Shown in pieces: positions 21,483 to 31,670 of a stretch of 64,000 nt of DNA. Made by a program: the position numbers and the translations under genes. Within the stretch, counting starts at the first letter, position 1, and each line of letters starts with the position of its first letter. Under the pieces are notes generated by a model. It made no database searches and had not been told where the DNA came from. It saw only the letters and a list, made by a program, of their open reading frames with translations. Origin of the DNA: Toxonevra muliebris (Eukaryota; Arthropoda; Insecta; Diptera; Pallopteridae). Location: positions 65,794,079-65,858,078 of the forward strand of contig OY829327.1 in NCBI GenBank assembly GCA_963691655.1, written 5' to 3'.

Positions 21483-21726
21483 TGCAGTTTTTAAACTTTT
21501 TATTAAATATTTATTAAATATGTTTCAGCGTTACGAATAATCAAGTTCAAAGCGCTTTTAAATTCAATAATTCCTTTGTAACATATTTTTGTGTGGAATA
21601 AAAGTCAAAAAGTCGATTACTAAGTTTAAAATTGCTGTTAGTCTGATTATAAGTATGGCTATTCTTAAAATTTAGTTAATATCCCAACTTAACACAACCA
21701 AACAAGAGAGTTGCACATGTATTTAA

Positions 21727-22208
21727 CCCTTTCGACCCCGAATTTTTCTCTGTGATTCGAATTTTTTTTTTGTAATTAGATCATGAAATATTTATCCTAG
21801 GAGTGTATGAGCTAAATTGGAAGTCGTCACGCCCTACCGTTTACGCGCTAGAGAAAGTTGCTTGTTGTATGAAAAAAATTTGAAATCCATATTTTTTTGT
21901 TTTATGAAAATAGATAATAATATTATTTAATGTTTGTAGAACGAAATTTTATAATTATTTTGGAGTTTTATTTAATTATTATTGAAAACAAAGCACTTTA
22001 TTAAGACGACTCCAACTTGTATTACACTGATTTCCGACGATACAATTGCATTTTATTAAAAATAACTTTGACAGTTACAATGAAATTTGCGTGGTTTGTT
22101 TTGATTCATTAACCTGTTAGTACCCAAAGAAAAAAAATCAATCAAAGCCTTTGCTTTAAGGCGGCAAAGAGGTAAAGTTGCTCTCAGGCAACATCGGGGC
22201 TGAAAGGG
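21727..22208. mobile_element. piggyBac-type MITE, full copy (482 bp)
   Basis: Ends CCCTTTCGACCCCGA and TCGGGGCTGAAAGGG are imperfect inverted repeats. Each is bordered by TTAA (21723-21726 and 22209-22212), the piggyBac target site. There is no coding capacity. A second copy of the family exists as two pieces at 25541-25690 and 33201-33503. Confidence 0.85.
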
Positions 22209-22212
22209 TTAA

Positions 22213-23149
22213 TTCAGGAATTTTTTAATTAATGAATAAAATTCAATAACTTATGTAAAGCGAACGTGAGGTAATAAATTATATTTTTTCTACATATTGT
22301 CAGACTGCTGACTACCAGTACTTCTTAATGCTTTTGCTTGCCAACCTTGACTAAATGTAGAATTGGTCTATGCACCAACAATTTATCACAATTTGATGGA
22401 CTAACATTTTTTTTATTCTTAATTTTTAATTGTATAAAAATGACACTGAAACGAATCTCTATTATCGACGATCTCAGCTAAATGATCAAATAGCTAAATA
22501 GCTTCTCTGCAATGTGGATATATGAAACTAGATATATACTTATTAGCTTGCCTACGAGATATATGCTCCTAGTGGATTTGCTGAAAGATTATATGAGAAA
22601 AATAAGATTCAGAAAAAAATATAGAGGAAAATAGCCAGTCGGTTTTTAACCAAAGGTTTAAAAATAGGTTTTGAAAAGGTAAATAGCTTTAATCGTTGAT
22701 AACTTCTAAAATATTGAATTTTGAAGAATTATTCCATACACAATTTTTTTTAGGATAACCAATATTTTGTTCTTAGAAAGTTTTGACCTACGAGTGAAAT
22801 TTAACCATGTTTTGATCGAAAAGTTGTCAGTTTTGTACAAAATTTCCATGGGAAAAATTATTTAAACGAATTATTTCAATTTTCTAGAGGTGGTATTTTC
22901 TGTCGTGGTGTGTGTTAGGTTTATAAACTATTAAAATTTTAATCAAAAGATTGTTTCAAACATATGTAGGTTTTTGAGAATTTAAAATTCGCTCGAATTT
23001 TTTACTTTTTTTCTTCTCTCAAAAGCCTATATCAAAAAAAAAAAGAATTTAATGCAATACAATTTTTAGTTTTCAAAATGAATAACATTTACCTTTATTG
23101 AAAAATGATTTTCTGTAACTACCGTTACAGTGTTGTAACGAACCTTCCT
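22213..23149. other. Stretch without recognised features
   Basis: AT-rich; no coding, RNA or repeat signal that I can support. Confidence 0.35.
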
Positions 23150-23550
23150 GGTTCGATAAAAATCTAATATGCTGATAAAATTGCAAAATGTGAATGTTTT
23201 TATTTCTTACTTTTCAGCATTTTCAGAAGTAATGTCTGGAACTAAAAGATAATAAATTTATATCATATATTGAAACCAGTTATTTTTATTAGGCCTGCAA
23301 ATAGTTAAAGTAGCAAAATCCTACAGGCAACTATGCTATATTGTTATGTTTATATTCTAAAAATTATCCGTGGTCAATGAACACAGAATGTTGTACTTTA
23401 TTTCCCCTTCAAACCCCATTTTTATTTTTCTTCCTAGCTTATTTAGCTTTCGAGAAATTCAATTTTTCCTATAGGTTTCGCTCGCAAAAATTCAAATAAA
23501 CAAAGATGCACGTGGATCCACAGTACATCCAAAGTACAAAGTTTGCAATT
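23150..23550 (+). repeat. Dispersed direct repeat, copy 1 (upstream of FAR exon 1)
   Basis: About 390 bp here are repeated at 24885-25255 in the same orientation. Shared stretches include AATATGCTGATAAAATTGCA, AGCATTTTCAGAAGTAATGT and TACAGGCAACTATGCTATAT. The two copies bracket FAR coding exon 1. No terminal repeats or coding capacity were seen. Confidence 0.85.
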
Positions 23551-24487
23551 TTTTAAATATTCTTTTGGCTAAGGTATGCCTAGCGAGTAACCATTCACTG
23601 TTTTCTTTGTTTTAATTGCACTTGATTCTTCGTGCGTTAGTATTTGTCTTCGTGGTATCTCGTGTAGTCTTATAGTTCTTTGTAGCCTCTCAATCGTCCC
23701 TCTCTGTCGTTCGTTTGCCTTCCTTGGCGCTCGGTTTGGCTTTGTTGGCGCTCGCTTCCATTCTTGTGTTTCCTTTGCGTGTCCTCGTGACACGATGGCT
23801 AGGTCGTTGTCGTTCGTATAATCTTACAAAGAAAAGGAGAAATGACCTGTGCCACAGTCTAAGTCTGAGTGACTTTTTCTGCGCGATGTTTGTCTTTTTA
23901 TATCAATTTTCCTCTTTGTTGTACCGTATTATTTCCGTTCTGTGAATTGTATATATTATAATTAATTAAATATAAATATTAATATATTTTTTAACGGCAT
24001 GTATGTGTATATATGTAGGTGTTAGTGGATTAGGGTTGTGCGATTAAAATTGCTAATAATTTTATGTCGTCACAGTATCATATGATTGTTTTTCTTGTCA
24101 TAAAAAATCTAAATCAAATTCCTTTTACTTATGGAAAATGAACCAAAACTAAAAAGGAATTTAGGCCAAAAAGATTTTTGGTCGAATTTCCTTTCCTGAA
24201 AATAAATATAAATAAAATGCATTTCAACCAAAATCAAAAAGAAATTCCGACCAAAAAGTTTTGGCCAAATTCCTCGGCTGGATTTCTAAAAAAAAAGTTT
24301 AAATCCCTTTTTGATTTTATTGAATTTCCTTTGGTCAAATTTCACAAAGCCTTTTGAAAATATTCATCTAAAAAGGTTAGGAGTGGCTTGAAGTGCCTTA
24401 ATGTGTATATTTGCAAATAGTTCAATTAAAAAACAAATATTAATTGATTTTAATATTTTAGTACTTGCGCAGAGGTTTTAAACCATA
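23551..24487 (+). other. Region upstream of the FAR start codon
   Basis: Holds two overlapping chance-like frames (23569-23793 minus, 23715-23945 plus) without family features, an AT-rich segment, and two imperfect palindromes built on GGAATTT-GGCCAAAAA at about 24160-24199 and 24240-24276. A possible splice acceptor (ATATTTTAG) at about 24453-24461 would give a 5'-UTR exon leading into the start codon. I cannot place a promoter. Confidence 0.4.
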
Positions 24488-24715
24488 ATGGAGTTTGGAT
24501 CAAAACAAGGAGAAGCTGACGGTGAAAAGTCTCGAATCGCAGAATGGTATGCTGGCAAAAGTATTCTCATTACTGGCGCCACAGGTTTTATGGGAAAAGT
24601 ATTAGTGGAAAAACTTTTACGAAGCTGCACTGATATAAAACTGATTTATTTACTGATAAGATCAAAAAAAGGTGTCGATCCACTGTCGAGAAAACAAACA
24701 TTTTTTAATTGTGTG
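24488..24715 (+). CDS. FAR: FAR coding exon 1 (residues 1-76)
   Basis: Encodes a 20-residue hydrophilic lead, then WYAGKSILITGATGFMGKVL, the glycine-rich NAD(P)H-binding loop opening the Rossmann fold, and LIYLLIRSKKG, a strand and basic patch typical of FARs. The exon is exactly 76 codons and ends in phase 0 before the donor GTAAGT at 24716. The ATG is the only suitable in-frame start before the Rossmann motif. Residues TFFNCV at its end join to IFNKLLEKNP in exon 2, as expected in the family. Confidence 0.93.
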
Positions 24716-24884
24716 GTAAGTCAGAAAATTTATTCAAATTCAAATTTATTATAAATAATCAGTGTTGCCAAATATTGCACTTTAAATTCTACTATTACCA
24801 CTGAAAATAAATATATTAATATACAAATATATGTATGTATGAGCATCCATTAGAGGATCCAAGGGAGGCCTTTCGGAGTTATTA

Positions 24885-25255
24885 TCGATGAAAATCTAAT
24901 ATGCTGATAAAATTGCAAAATTTGAATGTTTTTATTACTTACTTTTCAGCATTTTCAGAAGTAATGTCTTGAATTAAAAGATAATAAATTTATAACATAT
25001 AGTGAAACCAGTTATTTTTATTAGGCCTGCAAATAGTTAAAGTAGCAAAATCCTACAGGCAACTATGCTATATTGTTATGTTTATATTCTAAAATTTATC
25101 CGTAGTAAATGAAAATAGAATGTTGTACTTTATATCCCCTTCAAATCCCATTTTGATTTTTCTTCGTAGCTTATTTAGTTTTCGATAAATTCAATTTCTC
25201 GTGCATCAGCAGTACATCCAAAGAACAAAGTTTGCAATGTTTTAAATATTGAATA
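24885..25255 (+). repeat. Dispersed direct repeat, copy 2 (in FAR intron 1)
   Basis: Same orientation as the copy at 23150-23550, with roughly 90% identity by eye and several substitutions. It begins about 170 bp after the exon 1 donor. Confidence 0.85.
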
Positions 25256-25540
25256 TCTCGAAATCTATGATATATACGAAAAAATACTTATACCCTTTTT
25301 TTAGGAAATACTTTAAGCTTTTTTTGTGTGGTAAGTAATTTTTTAATATCTCCAATAGTTAACCAGTTATTAGTAAAAAAAGGCTTTTTTCACCAAAGAA
25401 GGGTTTTGGAAAAAAATCTCAGATAAGAATTATTGTGAACTTTTGGTGGATTTTTTACTCTACTGACTGGACTATTGTATCACTTTACTCAAAAAAATAT
25501 ACTTAAAAAATTTAATTTCATATTATAGTTATTTAGAGAT
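25256..25540. other. Intronic stretch without recognised features
   Basis: AT-rich; nothing supported. Confidence 0.35.
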
Positions 25541-25690
25541 TCTTCCAGCCCGAAGTTGCCTGAGAACAACTTCATCTCTTTGGCGTCTTAAAGCAAAGGC
25601 TATGATTGATTTTTTGAGTGTTTTGAGAAAATGAATCAAAACAAACCACATAAATTTGTTTGTAACTGTCAAAGTTATATTAAATAAAAC
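25541..25690 (-). mobile_element. piggyBac-type MITE, first half of a split copy
   Basis: Matches, in reverse orientation, the right half of the full MITE at 21727-22208 (CAGCCC-GAA-GTTGCCTGAG start, AAAGCAAAGGCT, AATGAATCAAAACAAACCAC, GTAACTGTCAAAGTTAT). It stops at an AATAAAA run. The family sequence resumes at 33201. Confidence 0.8.
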
Positions 25691-25898
25691 TAGTCGGTAA
25701 GGCCCCAGTAACTGGGGCTATTTTTTCCCCCCGAAATCTCTTTATGAAAAAACAAATACTCGTTGGTGTTTGTTTTGTTTTTTGTGTATGCAGATAATTC
25801 ATTAGATAATTCTGAGAAATGCCGTTACTCATGTCTTCTCTCTCTCTCTCATTTGTTATTTACTCCCGCTTAAGCAGTTTTACAATGATGAATGCAAT

Positions 25899-26105
25899 CA
25901 AGGCGTATTTAACAGGGTAAAGTCATCTCTGAGGACTCTCTCATTTTATTTGATGAGTCAAATTTTGTAATGTCAAAATAGTGCAAAATGTGAATAAGAA
26001 AAAAGTAGTGCCAAAATTCAAATTTTAAATATTCACAACGGAAACTGTTTTTGACACTATAACTTTTACTCTCTGAGATGACTTCACCCTGTTAAACACG
26101 CCTTG
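25899..26105. mobile_element. hAT-type MITE, 207 bp, perfect 8-bp TSD
   Basis: Ends CAAGGCGTATTTAACAGGGT and the inverted ACCCTGTTAAACACGCCTTG give a terminal repeat of over 30 bp with few mismatches, extending into AAGTCATCTC. The identical 8-bp AATGCAAT lies on both sides (25891-25898 and 26106-26113). There is no coding capacity. Confidence 0.9.
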
Positions 26106-26230
26106 AATGCAATGCTTTGTTCAATGAGTGTATTTAAAGAACTGACCAGAGTTGACATGGCCTAAAAAATTTTGTAATCAAATTCATCTAAAAAGTCAAC
26201 AATTTGAAAAAAAAAGTAAACAAACATATA

Positions 26231-26693
26231 TCTGTGGTCACAAGGCATAACAACACAACTCGAGTTTTGTCGAATTCGAGTTATAATTATAATTGAAATC
26301 TTCATATCCGATTTCATATTGTGTCAAAATTTTATGAATATCGGTTCAGTGGTTTACGAGATATTAACCTTTAACTGTGGAGGTGGTGGTAAATTTTACA
26401 CCATCTTGTAAAATAAAGTGCCAGTTTTGTTGAACTTAAAAAAAAGTTTTCAAATTTTAGAGTTATTTTAATAAAAAATGTTATTTGCTTGTTTTCAAAG
26501 AACAAATCAAAAAACCTTTTTTTACTAAAATTTTTTAGTAAAGTTAAAAGGTAAAAAATTCACCTCCATAGTTAAAGGTGAAAGAAAAAATAGCACAACT
26601 CAAATTGATTTCTATGAGCATTTGAATCTTTAAAGTGGTCTCCTGTAAAATTCAAAAAAACTGACTTATGCTGTTATGCCTTGTGACCACAGA
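26231..26693. mobile_element. TA-flanked MITE with nested inverted repeats (463 bp)
   Basis: Terminal repeats TCTGTGGTCACAAGGCATAA and its inverted copy (26661-26693) are flanked by TA, consistent with a Tc1/mariner-type target site. Inside, a second inverted pair (ACCTTTAACTGTGGAGGTG near 26366 and its inverted copy near 26560-26578) gives a nested foldback structure. No transposase is present. Confidence 0.8.
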
Positions 26694-26733
26694 TATGGTA
26701 TAGTAGTAATAAGACAAGGAATTTATATATATA

Positions 26734-27059
26734 TGTCGTCAACGAGTAAAATATTGAAATATGAATTTGATAGTTAATGTTAAGTGTGGCAACACTTGAG
26801 CGGAATCGCAGCCGATGTGATGTGATACATAGATGGCGCTAGTGAAGTTTGTGGAATGTAAGAAGACACATAGATGGCGCTGGGGAAAATGTGTGGAATG
26901 AAAAAAATATGAAAGAACGAAATGAAAATTGAATTCATTCTGGAAGAAACATTCGAAGACATCGGTTGCGGGATCGCTTGATTGAAAGAAATTATTAAAA
27001 TTCATATTGAAAGAATGGCACATAGTCATCCTTTGCCTTCTCATAAGCATCCTTCGACA
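26734..27059 (+). repeat. 5' LTR of the Ty3/gypsy element
   Basis: 326 bp, TGTCGTCAACGAG to CCTTCGACA. It contains two copies of TAGATGGCGCT (26830-26840 and 26871-26881) and the ATG codons that open the gag frame (26982 and 27015). No clear TATA box or polyadenylation signal was noted. Confidence 0.93.
26830..26881 (+). promoter_or_regulatory. Paired CTCF-like motifs in the LTR
   Basis: TAGATGGCGCT occurs twice, 41 bp apart, embedded in a short duplicated segment ending GTGGAATG. It resembles the core of the Drosophila CTCF consensus (AGRTGGCGC, from memory). The same pair recurs in the 3' LTR at 31889-31899 and 31930-31940. Binding is inference only. Confidence 0.4.
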
Positions 27060-27698
27060 TCAGAAGTGGGATGTGGCTCCCCCCATCCATTGGAGAATTG
27101 CGTTCCAGAATATGAAAATTCTGGCATTAATTATCAATGCGAAGAGAGCTGCGGCAGCAATGAAACAAAATGGCGTCAATTACTGGAGAAGCAAAATGAA
27201 AATTTTGCAGCTTTGGTGCAGGCTATAAAAGGACCAGAAGCGAAAAGTGTGCGTTTGCCTGAATTCGATCCAGACATGCTGGAGGCAGATGCTCACGCTT
27301 GGGTTTCAACAGCCGATATATGTATGGCAGATCAACCCTTACAGGGTGCTGCATTATTAATTGCACTTAGTGGTGCGTTGAAAGGATCTGCTTCGGCATG
27401 GTTGTCCCAAGTATCCTATCCGGGGATGACATGGGGTAGTCTTAAGGATATTTTTGTTGCGAGATATGACTGCACTGAGTCTGTTGCCGCTTTTCTTATT
27501 AAATTATCCAATAGAAAACCGAAAAATGGGGAATGTTTGGCGTCATACGCTGCTACATTGATGACGTCAATAATGTCTCGGTTCAATAATTTGCCGAGAG
27601 AGCACATGGCTATTTCAATTGTGTTGGCACACATTGCTCAATTTGAACCCTGTGTGCAGCGGCTTGCTTACACTGCTGACATCACTACTCGAACTTAA
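26982..27698 (+). CDS. gag (matrix/capsid part) of the Ty3/gypsy element, ends at a TAA
   Basis: A 238-codon frame whose only upstream methionines (26982 and 27015) lie inside the 5' LTR; the next Met is deep in the capsid region. It contains SVRLPEFDPDMLEADAHAWV, then ALSGALKGSASAWL and the W-x-x-L-K-D-x-F block, a gypsy-type capsid. It forms the particle that packages element RNA. The TAA at 27696-27698 ends it, but the same frame continues from 27699 into the zinc knuckles, so the stop is a mutation, a readthrough site, or a real gag end. Confidence 0.8.
   Translation: MKEIIKIHIERMAHSHPLPSHKHPSTSEVGCGSPHPLENCVPEYENSGINYQCEESCGSNETKWRQLLEKQNENFAALVQAIKGPEAKSVRLPEFDPDMLEADAHAWVSTADICMADQPLQGAALLIALSGALKGSASAWLSQVSYPGMTWGSLKDIFVARYDCTESVAAFLIKLSNRKPKNGECLASYAATLMTSIMSRFNNLPREHMAISIVLAHIAQFEPCVQRLAYTADITTRT
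27060..27075 (+). promoter_or_regulatory. Primer-binding site, tRNA-Leu type
   Basis: TCAGAAGTGGGAT directly after the 5' LTR matches the complement of the T-arm/acceptor side of insect tRNA-Leu (commonly TGTCAGAAGTGGGATT). tRNA-Leu priming is known for the mdg3/Blastopia group of gypsy-like elements. The match is from memory and the CCA complement is not seen. Confidence 0.55.
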
Positions 27699-27719
27699 TT
27701 ACAAAATGAGTTAAAAGCA

Positions 27720-28835
27720 ATGACTTCTTCCAAGATGAAAGTTTCAACATATCATGATGATGATGGCCCTGATCCTAAACGACGCAAATTTTCATCACAA
27801 TCTGTAGCTGTAAAGTGTTATAGATGTGGTAAAATAGGCCATAAGGCAGCAGTGTGCAGAAAAGGTGAAAATAAAATAACAGAAGGAGAATTATCGAAGA
27901 AAAATGTTCCAGGACAGTCTGCAGTAACATGTTTCAAGTGCCGCAAATTTGGCCATTTTGCATCAAATTGTACAAATTCAGTAGGAGTCAGTGGTGGCTA
28001 CAGTAAACCTGTGGAGAGGCATGTGGACATGTGCATAATCGGTAATCCAGTAGGCACTATGCAGCAATTCGGTGAGAAATTTCAATTTTGTTTTGATTCA
28101 GGAGCAGAGTGCTCTCTTGTAAAAGAATCTGTTTCATGTAAACTTAGAGGTAAAAGAATTAGCAATGTTGTTAAAATGACTGGTATCGGTCAGACTAGTG
28201 TTAATAGTATATTACAGATTTTAACAACAGTGGAGGTTGATGGAATTGTGGTAGAGATACTTTTTCATGTTTTGCCTAATTATTGCTTACGTTATGATGT
28301 AATGTTAGGTTATGAAATCTTGAGCCAGGGTATATCTGTTCATATCACATCTGATAAATTAAAATTTGAAAAATTGAATATTGTGAATGTATGCAATATT
28401 GAAAATAATCATTTTGATTTGAAAAACATAGACACTGATATTTCTGATCAATTTAAACCTCAACTGTTGGCAATTTTGGGTGAATTTAAACATAATTTTG
28501 TTTGTGGTGTACCGAAAAATCATGCAGCGATAGAACCAATGCAAATTCGCCTCAAAGATGCTAACAAGACTGTTTGTCGACGACCATACAGGTTAAGTGA
28601 GAATGAACGAAGTGTAGTTCGCGAGAAAATTGATGAGCTTCTTGAAGCTGGTGTCATTCGTCCAAGCTTTTCTCCGTTTGCTAGTCCTATATTACTTGTC
28701 AAAAAGAAAGACGGAACAGACAGAATGTGTGTTGATTACCGTCAGTTGAATGATAATACAATACCTGACAGATTTCCTCTACCATTGATATCAGACCAGA
28801 TTGACAGACTTCATGGCTTTACTTTACTACCCTAG
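27720..28835 (+). pseudogene. Nucleocapsid, protease and RT N-terminus of the Ty3/gypsy element
   Basis: In frame with the preceding gag. It carries two CCHC zinc knuckles (CYRCGKIGHKAAVC and CFKCRKFGHFASNC), the protease active site FCFDSGAECSLV, a VMLGYEIL segment, and the RT start with CRRPYRLSENERSVVREKID and PILLVKKKDGTDRMCVDYRQ. It ends at a TAG (28833-28835) just where the first catalytic-Asp block of RT should follow. The remaining RT is in another frame, so a 1-nt indel lies around 28820-28832. NC binds RNA and PR would process the polyprotein. Confidence 0.85.
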
Positions 28836-28837
28836 AT

Positions 28838-31117
28838 ATGGCTAGTGGATATCATCAGGTTCCAATTCATTCCGATTCAATTGAAAAGACTGCGTTTGTG
28901 ACACCAGATGGACATTATGAGTATCTTACCATGCCATTTGGTCTTCGGAATGCTCCTTCGGTGTTTCAGCGTGCAGTTCTTCAAGCTTTAGGGAATTTGG
29001 TTAGAACTTATGTAGTGGTTTACATGGATGACATTTTAGTAGTTGGAACATCGGATGTTATGGATACTTTAGATAGAATCCGTATTGTTTTGCAAACACT
29101 AACACTGGCAGGGTTCTCTTTTAATGTGAAAAAGTGTAAATTTATGAAAGAAAAAGTGGAGTACCTTGGGTTTGAGGTGTGTCGAGGTGAGATTAGACCG
29201 AATCCCAGAAAAATTGAGGCATTAGTAGCTTTACCTCCTCCTCAAACAGTGACTCAGTTGCGTCAATTTATAGGTTTAGCATCATATTTTAGGAAATTCG
29301 TACCCAAATTCTCTCAAGTTATGGCACCATTATATGCGTTGACCAGTTCTAATAAAAACAATTTTGTTTGGCAATCTTCGCATGAAGTTTTAAGGGAGAA
29401 AATAGTTTCTGCTTTAACTAGTGAACCTGTTTTGACCATATTTGACCCGGAATGCTCCACAGAACTGCACACGGACGCCAGCTCAATTAGATATGGTGCT
29501 ATTCTTATGCAAAACAAAAATAATAAACTTCATGTAATTGCTTACTTTAGCAAACGTACAACGGCTGTAGAGTCAAAGTACCATTCTTTTGAATTAGAAA
29601 CGCTGGCAGTAGTGAATGCAGTCAAGCATTTCCGACACTATTTACATGGGCGCAAATTCACAGTAATAACTGATTGCAATTCATTACAGGCATCACGGAA
29701 AAAGCAGGATCTAACTCCTCGGGTCCACAGATGGTGGTCCTTTCTGCAGGCTTTTGATTTTGATGTCATTTATAGAAATGGAAAATGCATGTCTCATGCA
29801 GACTTCTTTTCGAGAAATCCTTTGCCTGTTATACCTGAGACTCCTTTTAATGAGGTTCAGCAAAAAGTGATTAATGTTGCAGAATTATCGACAAATTGGC
29901 TTCTTGCTGAACAAAAACGTGACCCTGAAATTGTTAAGTTGATTGTTGACCTAAATGAGCAGAGACTGAGAGAAGATGTTTCTAAGACTTATGAGATCAG
30001 GTCGGGTGTATTGTACAGGAAAATACAGCGTAATGGTAGAACGCGATGTTTGCCCATTATTCCAAAGGCACTTCGGTGGTCTGTTATAAACACAGTTCAT
30101 GAATCTTTAATTCATTTAGGCTGGGAAAAAACTCTGGAAAAACTTTACGATTTTTACTGGTTCGAGCATATGTCAAAATATGTCAGAAAATATATAGACA
30201 GTTGTGTCACTTGCAAAATTGGAAAATCTCATCATGGTAAAATTCAAGCTGAGTTGCATTCGATACCAAAAGTTCCAATTCCTTGGCATACTTTGCATTT
30301 GGATGCAACTGGAAAACTCAGTGGCAAGAATGATAAAAAAGAATATGTTTTTGTCTTTATAGATGCATTTACTAAATTTGTTATTTTACGTCATACGTTA
30401 AATATTAACACTGTGAGTAGTATTGAGGCTTTATCATTTTGTATTTCCTTGTTTGGTGCACCTGTACGTATAATTGCAGATCAAGGGCGTTGTTTTGCAA
30501 GTTCTGAATTTCGTGATTATTGTAATTCGCATAGTATTAACCTTCACTTGATCGCAACAGGCAGTAGTCGTGCGAATGGTCAGGTTGAGCGGGTTATGAG
30601 CACATTAAAAAACATGCTGACAGCTGTAGAGACTAGTAAGGACAGTTCATGGCAGGATGCTTTGTCTAATGTTCAGTTAGCCATGAATTGCACTATTAAT
30701 CGAGTTACAAAGAGTAGCCCCCTTGAGTTGATGATTGGTAGAGTTGCGAGACCTCTTGGTTTGATGATGGCAGACGATGTTGAACCTGAGGTTGATCTTC
30801 ATGAAATACGGGAGGAGGCTATAAGTAACATACAAAGCGGTGCAAGTTATGACAAAATTAGGTTTGACCGAACAAAGACTAAACCAAAAAAATTTGTTGT
30901 GGGAGACTTTGTGTTGTTGCAGAACGAAGAACGTAACCAAACTAAGCTTGACCCTAAATACAAAGGCCCATTTAAAGTCGTTGAAATATTAGATGGTGAC
31001 AGATACACCCTTGCTGCTCTGGATTCTAAAAGAACTTATAAATATGCTCATGATCGTTTGAGGAAAATGCCTGACAATATTGATAATGATGTTAATGTGA
31101 CAGAGATAAATGAATAA
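28838..31117 (+). pseudogene. RT core, RNase H and integrase of the Ty3/gypsy element
   Basis: A 759-codon frame. RT: MASGYHQVP, YEYLTMPFGLRNAPSVFQ and the catalytic VVYMDDILVVG (29015-29044), then KVEYLGFEV and LRQFIGLASYFRKFVP. RNase H: ELHTDASSIRYGAIL, FELETLAVV and FTVITDCNSL. Integrase: zinc finger H-x-H/C-x2-C (HESLIHLG to CVTCKIGK), catalytic D in LHLDATGKL, second D in IIADQGRCFAS, and the Glu in NGQVERVM. A C-terminal chromo-less tail follows (KYKGPFKVVEIL). All catalytic residues that I checked are present. It is open but begins after the frameshift, so it lacks its own start in the polyprotein. Confidence 0.9.
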
Positions 31118-31308
31118 TGTATTTGCAATGAATGTAATAATGCAGAACGAATGTAAATAAAATGTAAAATTTATTATTTCAACAATGGTGAACTTAAGTA
31201 ATATGAGTTCTTGAGTTGGTGGCATAAGTCAGTGGTAGCTCTAGCTCAGTAGAAATCGGAATCTCTTTGATGTAGACCGTGAGTACGGGGTACGCCGCTG
31301 CTTATGTG
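31118..31308 (+). other. 3' UTR of the Ty3/gypsy element, first part
   Basis: Non-coding stretch after the pol stop; includes AATAAA at about 31155-31160. No envelope frame. Confidence 0.5.
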
Positions 31309-31670
31309 TTGAGTGTCTAGTACCACGGCAGGTGGTGAATTGCAATATTGTGTGTTGAGTGTCTAGTACCACGGAAGGTGGTGAATTGCACTATTATGTA
31401 TTGAATGTCTGGTACCACGGCAGGTGGTGAATTGCAATGTTGTGTGTTGAGTGTCTAGTACCACGGAAGGTGGTGAATTGCACTATTATGTATTGGGTGT
31501 CTGGTACCACGGCAGGTGGTGAATTGTACTATTGTGTGTTGAGTGTCTAGTACCACGGCAGGTGGTGAATTGCACTATTGTATTGAGTGTTTAGTACCAT
31601 GAGAGGTGGTGAATTGTACTGTTATGTGTTGAGTGTCAAGCATCACGGCAGGTGATGAACGGCAATGTGG
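31309..31670 (+). repeat. 46-bp minisatellite in the 3' UTR of the Ty3/gypsy element (8 units)
   Basis: Eight head-to-tail units of about 46 bp start TTGAGTGTCTAGTACCACGG. Types alternate: units 1, 3 and 5 carry CAGGTGG and end TGTGTG, while units 2 and 4 carry AAGGTGG and end TATGTA, implying a 92-bp dimer. Each unit holds ACCAC-N5-GTGGT, which can pair. The last unit has ATCAC-N5-GTGAT, a compensated change. Confidence 0.9.

Noticed and set aside
23569..23945. Overlapping frames upstream of FAR (a charged minus-strand product and a hydrophobic plus-strand product)
   Set aside because: Opposite-strand frames over the same bases with no family features; more likely chance or part of an LTR-like repeat starting TGTCACGAGG that I could not confirm.
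30677..30940. Minus-strand frame within the Ty3/gypsy integrase
   Set aside because: A shadow of the strongly supported plus-strand integrase.
31309..31670. CRISPR-like array
   Set aside because: Units are contiguous 46-bp tandem repeats without unique spacers, in a eukaryotic retrotransposon.
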